Shown here: in pieces, positions 18,487 through 27,782 of the stretch | Position numbering within the stretch: position 1 is the first letter of the stretch | Layout: the number at the start of each line of letters is the position of its first letter | Made by a program: the position numbers and the translations under genes | Notes under the pieces: model-generated | The model's database searches: none | The model's input: only the letters and a program-made list of their open reading frames with translations | Told to the model about the DNA's origin: nothing | Assembly (NCBI GenBank): GCA_009912235.1 | Contig: WNDS01000004.1 | Location: forward strand, 434,001-498,000 | From: Stenotrophomonas maltophilia | GTDB lineage: Bacteria; Pseudomonadota; Gammaproteobacteria; Xanthomonadales; Xanthomonadaceae | Length of the DNA: 64,000 bases | Direction: 5' to 3'

Positions 18487-19292
18487 GCTGCTGCGCTCTG
18501 GCGTGCATCGCCGTCGAAGCGGTAGATATCCATCGCCAGCATGCCGGCATCGATACCGGCATCGATGCGGTGGGCCCCGAAGTCATCGCTGCCGGCCGCG
18601 CCCATCGCGAAGTACAGCGGCAGCAGGTGCTCGTCGGTGGGGTGTGCGCGTTCGGCGAACGGGGCCTGCCGGCGATAGTCCAGCAGCGCGTCGAGGTCGT
18701 TGGCGGCCAGCCGCTGCTCCACCCATTCGATGAAGGGCCGCACATACGGCGCTTCCTTGCCGTTCTGGTAGTCGCGCCAGTCGTGCAGGTTGTGGGTGAT
18801 GCTGCCCGAGTCGACCAGCAGCACGCCCTGTTCGCGCAGCGGCGCCAGCGCACGGCCCAATGCGAACTGGTGTGCCGGGCCCAGCATCGGCTGGATCGAC
18901 ACCGGCACCACCGGCACGTCGGCCTGCGGCTGCAGCAGGCGCAGCGGCACCCACGCGCCATGGTCGAGCCCGCGCTGCGGGTCCAGCGCCACCGGCAGCC
19001 CGGCCGCGGCAATGCGCCCGGCCACCTCCTCGGCCAGCGCCGGATCGCCCGGTGCCGGGTACTGCAGTTCGAACAGCGCGCGCGGGAAACCGCCGAAATC
19101 ATGGATGGTCGGCGGCTGCGCGTGCGCGCCCACCAGCGGCTGCCGGGCCAGCCAGTGGGCCGAGGCGATCACGATCGCGCTCGGACGTGGCAGGTCGCGG
19201 GCCAGCTCGGCCAGGCGCGTGCCGACCAGGCCCGGCTGCAGCGCGGTCATCGGCGAACCATGGGAGATGTACAGCGAAGGCAGGCGGGACAT
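18483..19292 (-). CDS. 4,5-DOPA extradiol dioxygenase family protein (YgiD-like)
   Basis: A 269-residue class III (LigB-type) extradiol dioxygenase homologue. Metal-site histidines appear in YISHGSP (H11), TIHDFGGFP (H64) and LDHGAWVPL (H111). The C-terminal HPTDEHLLPLYFAMGAAG is family specific. E. coli YgiD cleaves L-DOPA and binds zinc; the native substrate is uncertain. It is the middle gene of DoxX - dioxygenase - esterase on one strand, divergent from a LysR gene, which suggests coordinated handling of an aromatic or redox-active compound (inference). Confidence 0.9.
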   Translation of the reverse strand: MSRLPSLYISHGSPMTALQPGLVGTRLAELARDLPRPSAIVIASAHWLARQPLVGAHAQPPTIHDFGGFPRALFELQYPAPGDPALAEEVAGRIAAAGLPVALDPQRGLDHGAWVPLRLLQPQADVPVVPVSIQPMLGPAHQFALGRALAPLREQGVLLVDSGSITHNLHDWRDYQNGKEAPYVRPFIEWVEQRLAANDLDALLDYRRQAPFAERAHPTDEHLLPLYFAMGAAGSDDFGAHRIDAGIDAGMLAMDIYRFDGDARQSAAA

Positions 19293-19342
19293 GATGTTCT
19301 CCAGTGGAACCAGGGAAACGGGGTGACGACGCAGCAGGGCGA

Positions 19343-19768
19343 TCAGCGCGAGCGCAGGGTGAAACGGCCATCGCCCAGCAGGAACAGCACCACCAGCGCC
19401 AGCGCCCAGAACGCGGGGTATTCCCAGCCGCCGCCGGTGCTGTTGAAGGCAAAGCCGTTGGCGCCGTGCACGGTGACGATCGTGCCCAGCAGCAGCGGCA
19501 CGCCCAGCAGGCCCACCCAGCGCGCGTAGATGCCCAACAGCAGCGCAGCGGCGATGGCCAGTTCGGCGGCAATGGTCAGGTAACCCAGCACGCCCGGCAG
19601 GCCCAGCGATTCAAAGAACGCCGCCGTACCGGCCGGGGTAAACCCCAGCAGCTTGATCAGCGCGTGCACCAGGAACAGCAGGCCCAGGGCCCAGCGCAGC
19701 AGGGTGGCGCCATAGGGGCCAGCGCGGACAGCGGACGGGACGCAACGGGGGACGGACGCATGGCACAC
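19343..19768 (-). CDS. DoxX family membrane protein
   Basis: A 141-residue protein with four hydrophobic segments (LLRWALGLLFLVHALIKLLG, VLGYLTIAAELAIAAALLLG, VGLLGVPLLLGTIVTVHGA, YPAFWALALVVLFLLGDG), the DoxX/YphA pattern; such proteins are often linked to thiol or redox stress. The frame opens at GTG 19768. A better ribosome site (GCGAGGTGTGCC) precedes ATG 19761 in another frame that reads MRPSPVASRPLSALAP, so a one-base slip near 19715 may have shifted the true N-terminus. It heads the unit with the dioxygenase and esterase. Confidence 0.82.
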   Translation of the reverse strand: MCHASVPRCVPSAVRAGPYGATLLRWALGLLFLVHALIKLLGFTPAGTAAFFESLGLPGVLGYLTIAAELAIAAALLLGIYARWVGLLGVPLLLGTIVTVHGANGFAFNSTGGGWEYPAFWALALVVLFLLGDGRFTLRSR

Positions 19769-19795
19769 CTCGCAGGAGAGAAGGCGCTCAGGTTA

Positions 19796-19855
19796 TTGCG
19801 CCTTCACGGGGTGATAAATACGATGATCCGACCGTATTTATTTCAGAAGGCGCAA
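19796..19855. promoter_or_regulatory. Nested palindromic operator upstream of the LysR gene
   Basis: The outer arms TTGCGCCTTC (19796-19805) and GAAGGCGCAA (19846-19855) are perfect 10-bp inverted repeats. Inside them, ATAAATACG (19814-19822) and CGTATTTAT (19833-19841) form a perfect 9-bp inverted repeat. The outer right arm contains the ribosome site (GAAGG) of the LysR gene, which starts at 19858. The site is placed for autorepression by the LysR protein and control of the divergent doxX unit (inference). Confidence 0.7.
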
Positions 19856-19857
19856 CA

Positions 19858-20739
19858 ATGGACACCCTCGATGCCATGCGCGTGTTCGTCGCCGTGGTCG
19901 AGCGCAACGGCTTCAGCGCCGCCGCGCAGGCGCTGGGGCTGTCCACCGCCGGCGTCACCCGGCAGGTGGCGGCGCTGGAAAAGCGCCTGAACACCCGCCT
20001 GCTCCACCGCACCACCCGCCGGGTCAGCACCACCAACGCCGGCGCCGCCTACTATGCGCAGTGCGTGCGCCTGCTGGCCGAATTCGATGCGCTGGAAGCC
20101 AGCGTGGGGGCGCAGGCGCTGGCCCCGTCGGGCACGCTGCGCATCAACGCCCCGGTCAGCTGGGGCATCGCCCGCCTCGGCCCGCTGCTGGCCGGGTTCC
20201 GCGCCCGCTTCCCGCAGGTGGAACTGGACCTGGCGTTGTCCGACCGGCTGGTGGACATGGTGGAAGAAGGCTACGACGTGGTGATCCGCATCAACCGCGA
20301 ACCCGACCCGACGCTGATCGCACGCAAGCTGGGGCACGCACGCATCACCCTGTGCGCGGCGCCCAGCTACCTGCAGGTGCATGGCACGCCGCAGACGCCG
20401 CAGGCGCTGGCCGGGCATGCCTGCCTGACCTACAGCTACTGGTCCGGCGGCTACCACTGGCCGCTGCAGGGCCCCGGTGGCGAAGTGAAGGTGGCGGTCA
20501 GCAGCCAGCTGCGCGCCAACAACGGCGACGTGCTGCGCGAAGCCGCCATCGCCGGCATGGGCATCATGCTGCAGCCGGATTTCCTGATCGACCCGGCGCT
20601 TGCCGACGGCCGCCTGGTACGCGTGCTGCCCGAATGGGAAGCCGCACCGGTGGGCATCTATGCGGTGTACAACAGCCGCAACCACCTGGCGCCGAAGGTA
20701 CACAGTTTCATCGATTACCCGGTGGAAGCCGGGGTGTAG
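19858..20739 (+). CDS. LysR-family transcriptional regulator
   Basis: A 293-residue LTTR. The N-terminal winged HTH covers about residues 4-62 (MRVFVAVVERNGFSAAAQAL, VTRQVAALEKRLNTRLLHRT) and the periplasmic-binding-protein-like effector domain about 90-290. TLRINAPVSWGIARLGPLLA is the PgrR/AaeR-type subgroup pattern. It is divergent from the DoxX - dioxygenase - esterase unit across a palindromic region, so that unit is the probable target. The inducer is unknown. Confidence 0.92.
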   Translation: MDTLDAMRVFVAVVERNGFSAAAQALGLSTAGVTRQVAALEKRLNTRLLHRTTRRVSTTNAGAAYYAQCVRLLAEFDALEASVGAQALAPSGTLRINAPVSWGIARLGPLLAGFRARFPQVELDLALSDRLVDMVEEGYDVVIRINREPDPTLIARKLGHARITLCAAPSYLQVHGTPQTPQALAGHACLTYSYWSGGYHWPLQGPGGEVKVAVSSQLRANNGDVLREAAIAGMGIMLQPDFLIDPALADGRLVRVLPEWEAAPVGIYAVYNSRNHLAPKVHSFIDYPVEAGV

Positions 20740-20751
20740 GGGTCTGGTGTG

Positions 20752-20824
20752 GTAGCGCCGGCCGTTGGCCGGCAACTGCATGCACCCAACAATCCCGAGG
20801 CTGCCGGCCAACGGCCGGCACTAC
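20752..20824. repeat. Facing SMAG pair
   Basis: GTAGCGCCGGCC-gtt-GGCCGGCA (20752-20774) and TGCCGGCC-aac-GGCCGGCACTAC (20802-20824) face each other between the LysR and EAL genes, which converge here. This is the textbook dimeric SMAG arrangement. Confidence 0.85.
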
Positions 20825-20850
20825 CCATCCGATGGGCCTACCCTCCCCCA

Positions 20851-23489
20851 TCAGGTGGTCACGGCATCCAACGCGGTGATGATCGTATGCAACGGCGCGG
20901 GCCGGCCCAGCAGGTAGCCCTGCACCTGGTCGCAGCCATGTTCGGCCGGCCAGTGCAGCTGGCCCGGCGTTTCCACGCCCTCGGCAATGATGGTCAGCCC
21001 CATGCTGTGGCCCAGCGACAGCAGCGCGCGGCAGATCGAGGCGTTGCGGGGATTGGTTTCCACATCGGCCACGAAGCTGCGGTCGATCTTCAGGATGTCC
21101 AGCGGCAGGTGCTGCAGGTAGGACATGCTGGAATAGCCGGTGCCGAAATCATCCAGCGAGACACAGATGCCTTCCTCGTGCAGGCGCTGCATGGTCTGCA
21201 GCGCCTGCGCCGGCTTGCGCATCAGGCTGCTCTCGGTCAGCTCCACCTGCAGCGTGCCACGTGCCAGCCCGAATTCGCGCACCGCATCGGTGAACTCGGC
21301 CACCAGGTCGCTGTTGAAGAACTGCACCGCCGACACGTTCACGGCAATCGGCAGTTCGCCCCAGCCGGCCTCCACCAGCTGCCGCTGTGCCTGCGCGGCG
21401 GTGCGGATCACCCAGCGCCCCAGCGCCAGGATCAACCGGTTGTCTTCGCACAGCTGGATGAACTCACCCGGCGGAATGAAGCTGCCATCGGCCTGCGGCC
21501 AGCGCAGCAGGGCCTCCAGTGCGGCTGGCCGGCCATCGCTGGCTGCGCAGATCGGCTGGTAGTGCAGTTCGAACTCGGCATCGATGGCAGCATGGATGCG
21601 CCCGGCCAGGCGCAGGCGCTCGGCCAGCCGCGTGGTGACGCTGGCATCGAACCACACCACCACGTTGCCCTCGGCGCACGCGGCGTGAGCGGCCTGCGCG
21701 GCCATGCCGATCACCTGCTCGGCGCGCAGTGCACCGCCGGCAGCGCGTACCGACACGCCAATGCGCGGCTCGAACTGGTGCAGCGAATCCTGCCCGCGCA
21801 CCGGTGCCGAGACCACCTGCAGCAGGCTGTCCAGCACCGCCTGCGCGTCGTGGCGCGCATCGATGGCGAACACGAAATCCTCCGACGGCTGGAACGCCAG
21901 CTGGCCGAAGCGCGCGCCCAGCCCGCCCAGCCGCGCGGCCATCGCCTGCAGCACCGCCTCACCAATCTCCCGGCCCAGCGTGTCCGACACCAGCTGCAGC
22001 CCGCGCAGCTGCACGTAGGCGATGGTATAGCCGGCGTCCTGCTCGTCCAGCTGGGTGGCCAGGCCACGCACGTTCAGCAGGCCGGTGGCCGGGTTGTACT
22101 GCGCCTGGTAGGCCAGGTCGCGCTCGTAGGCCAGCCGTTCGCTGACATCCTCGGCCAGCACCAGGCGCGCCGGCTGGCCATCGAAATCCAGCTGCGCCAG
22201 GTGCACGCGCACCTCGAACACGGTGCCGTCCTTGCGCTGGTGCAGGCGCACCTTGGCGTCCTGCAGTTCACCGCTGCGGGCCAGCTCGATCGCACCACGC
22301 ACCTCCTCCCAGCCCTCGCGCGGGCGGATATCGAGGATGCTCATCGCCAGGAATTCCTCGCGGCTGTAACCGTACTGCTGCACCGCGGCCTGGTTGACCT
22401 CGATGAAGCGCAGGGTGTCCGGGTCGAACACCCAGAACAGTGCAGGGTTGCGGTCGAACAGCAGGCGGAAGCGGCGTTCCACCTGGTTCACCTGTTCGCG
22501 GGCCTGGTAGCGTTCACTCAGGTCGGTCAGCGCGCCGATCATACGCCGCTGGCGGTCGGCCATCGCCACCCGCTGCCCGCGCGCGCCCACCCAGCGCACA
22601 TCGCCGCCGGGCAGCACCAGCCGGAACACTTCATCCAGCGTCGCGCTGCCGGCGAAGGCCTGGTCGAAGGCTTCCTGCAGGCGTGCGGTATGCTCGTGGT
22701 GCACGCGGCTGAAGAATTCGGTGACCGGCAATGAATCGTGGGCGACGCCGAAGATCTCGCGCGCCAGCGGCGACCAGCGCAGCGAGGCGGCATCTTCATC
22801 GACATACCAGGTGCACACCCGGCCCACCTGGTGGGCCATGCGCAGTTCGGCGTTGCCGGCGCGCAGCTGCTCGGCCATGGTCTTCTGCCGGTCCAGGCTG
22901 CGCCGCACCGCCACCAGCAGGCCCAGCAGCAGCACCAGGTAGACCACGGTGATCACCACCGCTGTGCGCACGTACGGCCACCACGGCGCCAGCACGTCTT
23001 CGGTGGCCAGCCCCACCTGCACCGCCAGCGGGCTACGTTCGAGCGTGCTGATGGTGCTGATGCGCACCACGCCATCGACCACGCCGGCGAAGGCGCCGAG
23101 TTCCACCACCGCGCGGCGGCCCAGCAGGTCGCGGCGCGGCCGTGCTGGTCCACCACCTCGATGCTGTGCAGTTCGTGGAAGCGCTGCAGCACGCCGGCAA
23201 TGGCGGTGTGCAGCAGCGCCGGCGCCTGTGCAGGCACTTCCTGGAACAGCGCCACGCCGTCGGCGGAAATGCCCAGCAGGGCGCGCTCCAGGTTGCGCAG
23301 CTCCATGCCCAGCAGGCGCTCACTGCCCACCGCCAGCGCGCGGCTCTGGCGCTGTGCGGCCTCCAGCCGGCGCTGGTGGTCGTTCACCAGCATGGTGGCC
23401 AGACCAACCACCAGCAGCAGGCCCAGCAGGATGCCGCCCCAGCTGATGGCACGCAGCGGCGGTGCCAGTGCACGGCTCAGTGCGGGCAT
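20851..23489 (-). pseudogene. Membrane-bound PAS-GGDEF-EAL cyclic-di-GMP protein, frameshifted in its N-terminal part
   Basis: Start ATG 23489 follows AAGGGA. Order of parts: membrane helix (ISWGGILLGLLLVVGLATML), a periplasmic sensing domain, a second helix (VVITVVYLVLLLGLLVAV), two PAS domains, a GGDEF domain and a C-terminal EAL domain. The frame changes near 23130-23141, between HGRAA and RDLLGRRAVVELG. The GGDEF site is degenerate (PSEDF), so no cyclase activity is expected. The EAL site is complete (LEALLRW, ELTESS, DDFGTGYSS, LKIDRSF, EGVET), so it reads as a phosphodiesterase. An open frame from about 23109 would still give a membrane-anchored fragment lacking most of the sensor. Confidence 0.85.
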
Positions 23490-23817
23490 CGAGCGTTCCC
23501 TTGCGCAGCGTAGGCAGGCTTCATGCGTGTACCACTCCTCGGCATCATCGGTCCTCAACGGCCGACACCTGCCTTTCTTGACATCCCGAAATAACGCCGG
23601 CGTGCATTTTCCCCATGCCCGCGCCTGCAACCGGTGGCCAGAATGCACCACCACGATGACGCCGTGAAGATCAGTCGTGCCTTGGCGCAGCGTGGACACC
23701 GCGTGTTCAGTCAGATCCGGCACAGCCAGCCCTGCGCTGGCGTATGGTGCCCGGCGGGCGCAGCATGCGCGGCGCGCAGTAGACTGGGCCTTTCCGTTGC
23801 ACGAGAAGCGCTTGTCC

Positions 23818-25917
23818 ATGTCCCTGCTGCGTCGCCCCACCCTGGTGCTGGCCGTTCTGGCCAGCCTGTCCCTGGCCGCCTGTGACCGCCCCGCCGCACC
23901 GGCCGCCGATGCCACCCCCCGATGCGGCCGCCGCCGCGCCTGCCGCCGCCAAGCCGATGCTCGGCAGCTTCGGCTTCGATGCCGCCGGCATGGACCGCAG
24001 CATCGCTGCCGGTGACGACTTCTTCGGTTTCGCCAACGGCACGTGGGTGAAGAACACCCAGATTCCGGCCGACCGCTCGCGCTTCGGCAGCTTCAACGTC
24101 ATCGCCGAAAAGACCCAGGCCGATACCCGCGCCATCCTCGAAGGTGCTGCCGGCAATGCGCAGGCCAGCGGCGATGACAAGCTGATCGGCGATTACTACG
24201 CCGCCTTCATGGACGAGGCCGGCATCGAGAAACACGGCCTGGCCCCGGTGCAGCCGCAGCTGAAGAGCATCGGCGCCATCGCCGACAAGGCAGCGCTGGC
24301 ACGTGCACTGGGCGCGGACATGCGCGCCGACGTGGACCTGCTCAACGCTACCAACTTCTACACCGACCACCTGTTCGGCCTGTGGGTGTCGGTGGACATG
24401 CTGCAGCCGGACCGCAACGCGCCCTACCTGGTGCAGGGCGGCCTGGGCATGCCCGACCGCGATTTCTACCTGGGCGATGGCCGCATGGCCGAACTGCGCA
24501 AGCAGTACCAGACCTACGCCGGCCAGCTGCTGCAGCTGGCCGGCGTAGCCGATGCCGCCGGCAAGGCGCAGCGCATCGTCGCGCTGGAAACCAAGATCGC
24601 GCAGGCGCACGCCACGCAGGAAGAAACCAACAACGTCACCCTCGGTGCCAACCCGTGGACGCAGGCCGATTTCAACGCCAAGGCACCGGGCCTGGACTGG
24701 TCCGTTTTCCTTGATGCAGCCGGCCTGGCCCAGCAGCAGGACTTCATCGTGTGGCCGGCCTGTCCCGGCTGGTAGCCACCGAGCCGCTGGATGCCTGGAA
24801 GGACTACATGACCTTCCACGCGCTGGACCGCGCCGCCGCCTACCTGCCGAAGAAGTTCGCCGATGCACGCTTCGCCTTCCACGGCACCGCGCTGAGCGGC
24901 ACGCCGCAGCAGAGCGACCGCTGGAAGCGCGCGGTGGACGATGCCAACCACGCCGTCGGCGAAGCCATCGGCAAGCGCTACGTGGAAAAGCACTTCGACG
25001 CGAAGACCAAGGAACGCGCCGACGAGATGGCGAAGAACATCATCGCCGCCTTCGCCAAGCGCATCGATGCGCTGGCCTGGATGTCCCCGCAAACCAAGGC
25101 CCACGCCAAGGCCAAGGTGGCCGGCCTGAGCGTGGGCATGGACTACCCGGATACCTGGCGCGACTACACCGGCCTGGAAATCCGCCGCGATGATCCGCTG
25201 GGCAACGCGCAGCGCGCCGAGCTGTTCGAGTACAAGCGCAACATCGCCAAGCTGGGCAAGGCCGTCGACCACGGCGAGTGGGCCATGCTGCCGCAGACCA
25301 TCAACGCGATGAACGTGCCGCTGGAAAACCGTCTGGTGTTCCCGGCCGCGAAACTGCAGCCGTCGTTCTTCGACGGTGCCGCCGACGATGCTGTGAACTA
25401 CGGCGCCATCGGTGCGGTGATTGGCCACGAAATCAGCCATGGCTTCGACAACGCCGGAGCGCTGCTCGATGAAACCGGCAAGCTGCACAACTGGTGGACG
25501 CCGGAAAACCTCAAGCAGTTCAACGCCGCCGGCGACGCACTGGCAGCACAGTTCAGCAGCTACGAAGCCTTCCCGGGCGCGCATGTGAACGGCAAGCTGA
25601 CCCTGGGCGAGAACATCGCCGACGTGGCCGGCCTCGGCACTGCCTACGATGCCTACCAGCTGTCGCTGCAGGGCAAGCCGGGCGAAACGCTGGAAGGCTT
25701 CACGCCGGACCAGCGCTTCTTCCTCGGCTTCGCCCAGACCTGGCGCAGCAAGAGCCGCGAGCAGGCGCTGCGCAATTCGCTGCTGACCGATGTGCACGCG
25801 CCGGGCCAGTTCCGTGCGCTGACCGTGCGCAACATCGACGCGTGGTACCCGGCCTTCGACGTGAAGGAAGGCCAGAAGCTGTACCTGGCCCCGGACAAGC
25901 GGGTCAAGGTCTGGTGA
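23818..25917 (+). pseudogene. M13-family zinc metallopeptidase lipoprotein (PepO/neprilysin type) with two frameshifts
   Basis: ATG 23818 opens a lipoprotein signal (RRPTLVLAVLASLSLAACD, lipobox LAAC). The frame slips at a C6 run (23915-23920), continues with GSFGFDAAGMDRSIAAGDDF to TAG 24773-24775, and resumes in the first frame at about 24752 (VAGLSRLVATEPLDAWKDYM). The catalytic half is intact: zinc motif HEISHGFDNAG, third ligand in ENIADVAGLG and the closing CxxW-like VKVW end. The expected length is close to 700 residues, as in the family. The second slip looks like a short deletion around GTGTGGCC. Only the pieces would be made unless the bases are wrong. Confidence 0.87.
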
Positions 25918-25925
25918 GGTAACGC

Positions 25926-25953
25926 GAACGGGCGCCGCAAGGCGCCCGTTTCG
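25926..25953 (+). terminator. Rho-independent-type terminator after the M13 peptidase
   Basis: GAACGGGCGCC-gcaa-GGCGCCCGTTTC is an 11-bp stem with a GCAA tetraloop, 9 nt after the stop codon. It is followed by a short T-containing tail. High GC and exact position make termination very likely. Confidence 0.8.
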
Positions 25954-26316
25954 TATGGTGGCTGACCCTTGGTTGGCGTCTGCTGGTGCCGGCTGAACCG
26001 GCGCGGTTCCACCCCGTCGCACGGCCGCCGCTCGCGGCCGCTTCCGCGCAGTTGCGGCCGCGGCCACGCGGAAGGCGGCACCGGCAGGCGCGGCCGCGCT
26101 CAGGCGAGGTTTCATGTGCGCGCGCAGCACGGATTGCCCTGCGACATCCTGTCGCAGGCTGTGGCGTCCATGCTGCATCGCACAAATCCGCACACATTCA
26201 CGCCGAAGCCTTGCACCGCTTCGCATACCGCCCATTGCACGCCCCGCTGGAAGTGCTAGAACTGAACCCGCCACACCGTCCAACGCATCGACGCAACGTT
26301 CCACGAGGAGCCAGCC
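25954..26316. other. 363-bp gene-free region upstream of the two-helix membrane protein
   Basis: No supported gene is seen. The first half is very GC-rich (GCGGCCGCGGCC-type runs near 26030-26100). The second half is less so and should hold the promoter of the gene at 26317, whose ribosome site is CGAGGAGCCAGCC. No repeats of the SMAG type are present. Confidence 0.5.
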
Positions 26317-26931
26317 ATGATCGCTTTGTTCAAGGGTTTGGGATTACTTCTTCGCGACAACGAGCTCTACAGCAGCCCGTTCGACAAGCAGGTCGCGCAC
26401 TGGCGCGGCATGAGTGAGCAGCAGATCCGCGACGAAGTGGCGGTGCTGGCGCAGGCCAAGTGCCAATGGCTCATTGCTTCGATCATCGGCTGGCAGACCG
26501 CTTCGCTGCTCATCCTCGGGCTGATTGCCGATTACATCTGGCGCGATGATTTCCACATCACCTTCGCCCGCGTGGTCGTGGTGTTCGGTTCGTGGGTCTC
26601 GATCCTGTTCGTGATCTGGTTCATGGTCAACATGTTCGACCGCACCGCCGGTTTCGAGCGCTGGATGAAGGCCTTCAACAGCCGCGCACGCATCAGCTCC
26701 AAGGCCGACAGCGTGGAATGCGTGGCCGAGGCGCTGGACCTGGCCGAACACTACCCCGAGGTGCTGGACTACAAGCAGGCGGTCACCGCCAAGCGCGAGC
26801 TGCGCCACGAGGACATCCGCATCATGACCGAGATCGGGCGCATGAAGCAGCACTCCGAACTGGTCGGCCGGTTCAACCACGTCGACGAAACCGAACACCA
26901 GCACCCGCTCACGCTGCAGCCGGCGTTCTGA
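26317..26931 (+). CDS. Membrane protein of unknown function with two helices
   Basis: A 204-residue protein. A soluble N-terminal part (1-50) is followed by two hydrophobic segments (about 51-71, LIASIIGWQTASLLILGLIA; about 84-108, VVVVFGSWVSILFVIWFMV) and a C-terminal soluble helical part rich in His/Glu (KRELRHEDIRIMTEIGRMKQ). I recognise no family. A good ribosome site and its own terminator show it is a monocistronic gene. Confidence 0.75.
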   Translation: MIALFKGLGLLLRDNELYSSPFDKQVAHWRGMSEQQIRDEVAVLAQAKCQWLIASIIGWQTASLLILGLIADYIWRDDFHITFARVVVVFGSWVSILFVIWFMVNMFDRTAGFERWMKAFNSRARISSKADSVECVAEALDLAEHYPEVLDYKQAVTAKRELRHEDIRIMTEIGRMKQHSELVGRFNHVDETEHQHPLTLQPAF

Positions 26932-26967
26932 CGCCGCGCCGCACCGGACGCTGCACCGGGGATCCAC

Positions 26968-26998
26968 GATGCCACCGCCCTGCGGTGGCATCTTTTTT
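26968..26998 (+). terminator. Strong Rho-independent terminator
   Basis: GATGCCACCGC-cct-GCGGTGGCATC followed by TTTTTT, 37 nt after the stop of the two-helix membrane protein. The stem and T-run fit a classical intrinsic terminator. It also faces the 3' end of the LytTR regulator gene. Confidence 0.9.
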
Positions 26999-27011
26999 CA
27001 GGCGCTTGGCC

Positions 27012-27782
27012 TTACATGCTTCGGAACAGCGTCATGAACGGCTGGCTGACCAGCAGGGTTTCGGCGCGCTCCTTCAGGCGCATCACCCCGCGCCCGGCAT
27101 CATCGCGGCTGACCGCCGCTACCGATTTCATGTTGACGATGGTGGAGCGGTGGATCTGCCGGAACTGCTGCGCATCGAGCACTTCCAGCAGTTCGCGCAG
27201 TGGCGTGCGCAGCAGGCTCTCGCCTTCGGCCGTGACCACGGTGGTGTACTTGTTGTCGGCGCGGAAATACACCACGTCCTCCAGCATGATCAGCTGCGTA
27301 TCGCGGCCGTTGCTGGCGGTGATCCAGGCCAGCGGCGGCTTGCCGGCATCATGCGGCGCCGCGCCCAGGCGCTGCAGCAGCTGTTGCAGCAGCGCATCGT
27401 CCTGGCGCGCACCGGGCAGCCGGGCCAGGATGCGCTCGCGCGTGGCCAGCAGGCGCTCATCGCTGACCGGCTTGAGCAGGTAATCCATCGCGCCCTGCTC
27501 GAACGCATCGATGGCGTACTGGTCGTAGGCGGTCACGAACACCACCTGCGTGCGCGGGCTCACCTCGGCCAGCGCACGCGCCACCTCGATGCCGGTCACG
27601 CCGGGCATGCGGATATCCAGGAAGGCGATGTCCGGCTGCTTGTCGGCCAGCTGTTCCAGCGCGCTAGCACCGTCCTCGCACTCGGCCACCAGCCGCAGTT
27701 CCGGCCACAGCCGGCCCAACTGTTCCACCAGCGACTGCCGCAGCAGTTCCTCGTCTTCGGCAATCAGCGCCTCAAGCGGCAT
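27012..27782 (-). CDS. LytTR-type response regulator
   Basis: A 256-residue regulator. The receiver domain covers residues 1-120 with phospho-acceptor Asp in IAFLDIRMPGVTG, the switch Thr in VVFVTAYDQYA and Lys in YLLKPVSDE. The LytTR DNA-binding domain is at about 150-250 (LEDVVYFRADNKYTTVVTAE, FRQIHRSTIVNMKSV). It overlaps the upstream histidine kinase gene by 11 nt, forming a two-component pair of the LytS/LytR or YehU/YehT type. The target is unknown. Confidence 0.93.
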   Translation of the reverse strand: MPLEALIAEDEELLRQSLVEQLGRLWPELRLVAECEDGASALEQLADKQPDIAFLDIRMPGVTGIEVARALAEVSPRTQVVFVTAYDQYAIDAFEQGAMDYLLKPVSDERLLATRERILARLPGARQDDALLQQLLQRLGAAPHDAGKPPLAWITASNGRDTQLIMLEDVVYFRADNKYTTVVTAEGESLLRTPLRELLEVLDAQQFRQIHRSTIVNMKSVAAVSRDDAGRGVMRLKERAETLLVSQPFMTLFRSM

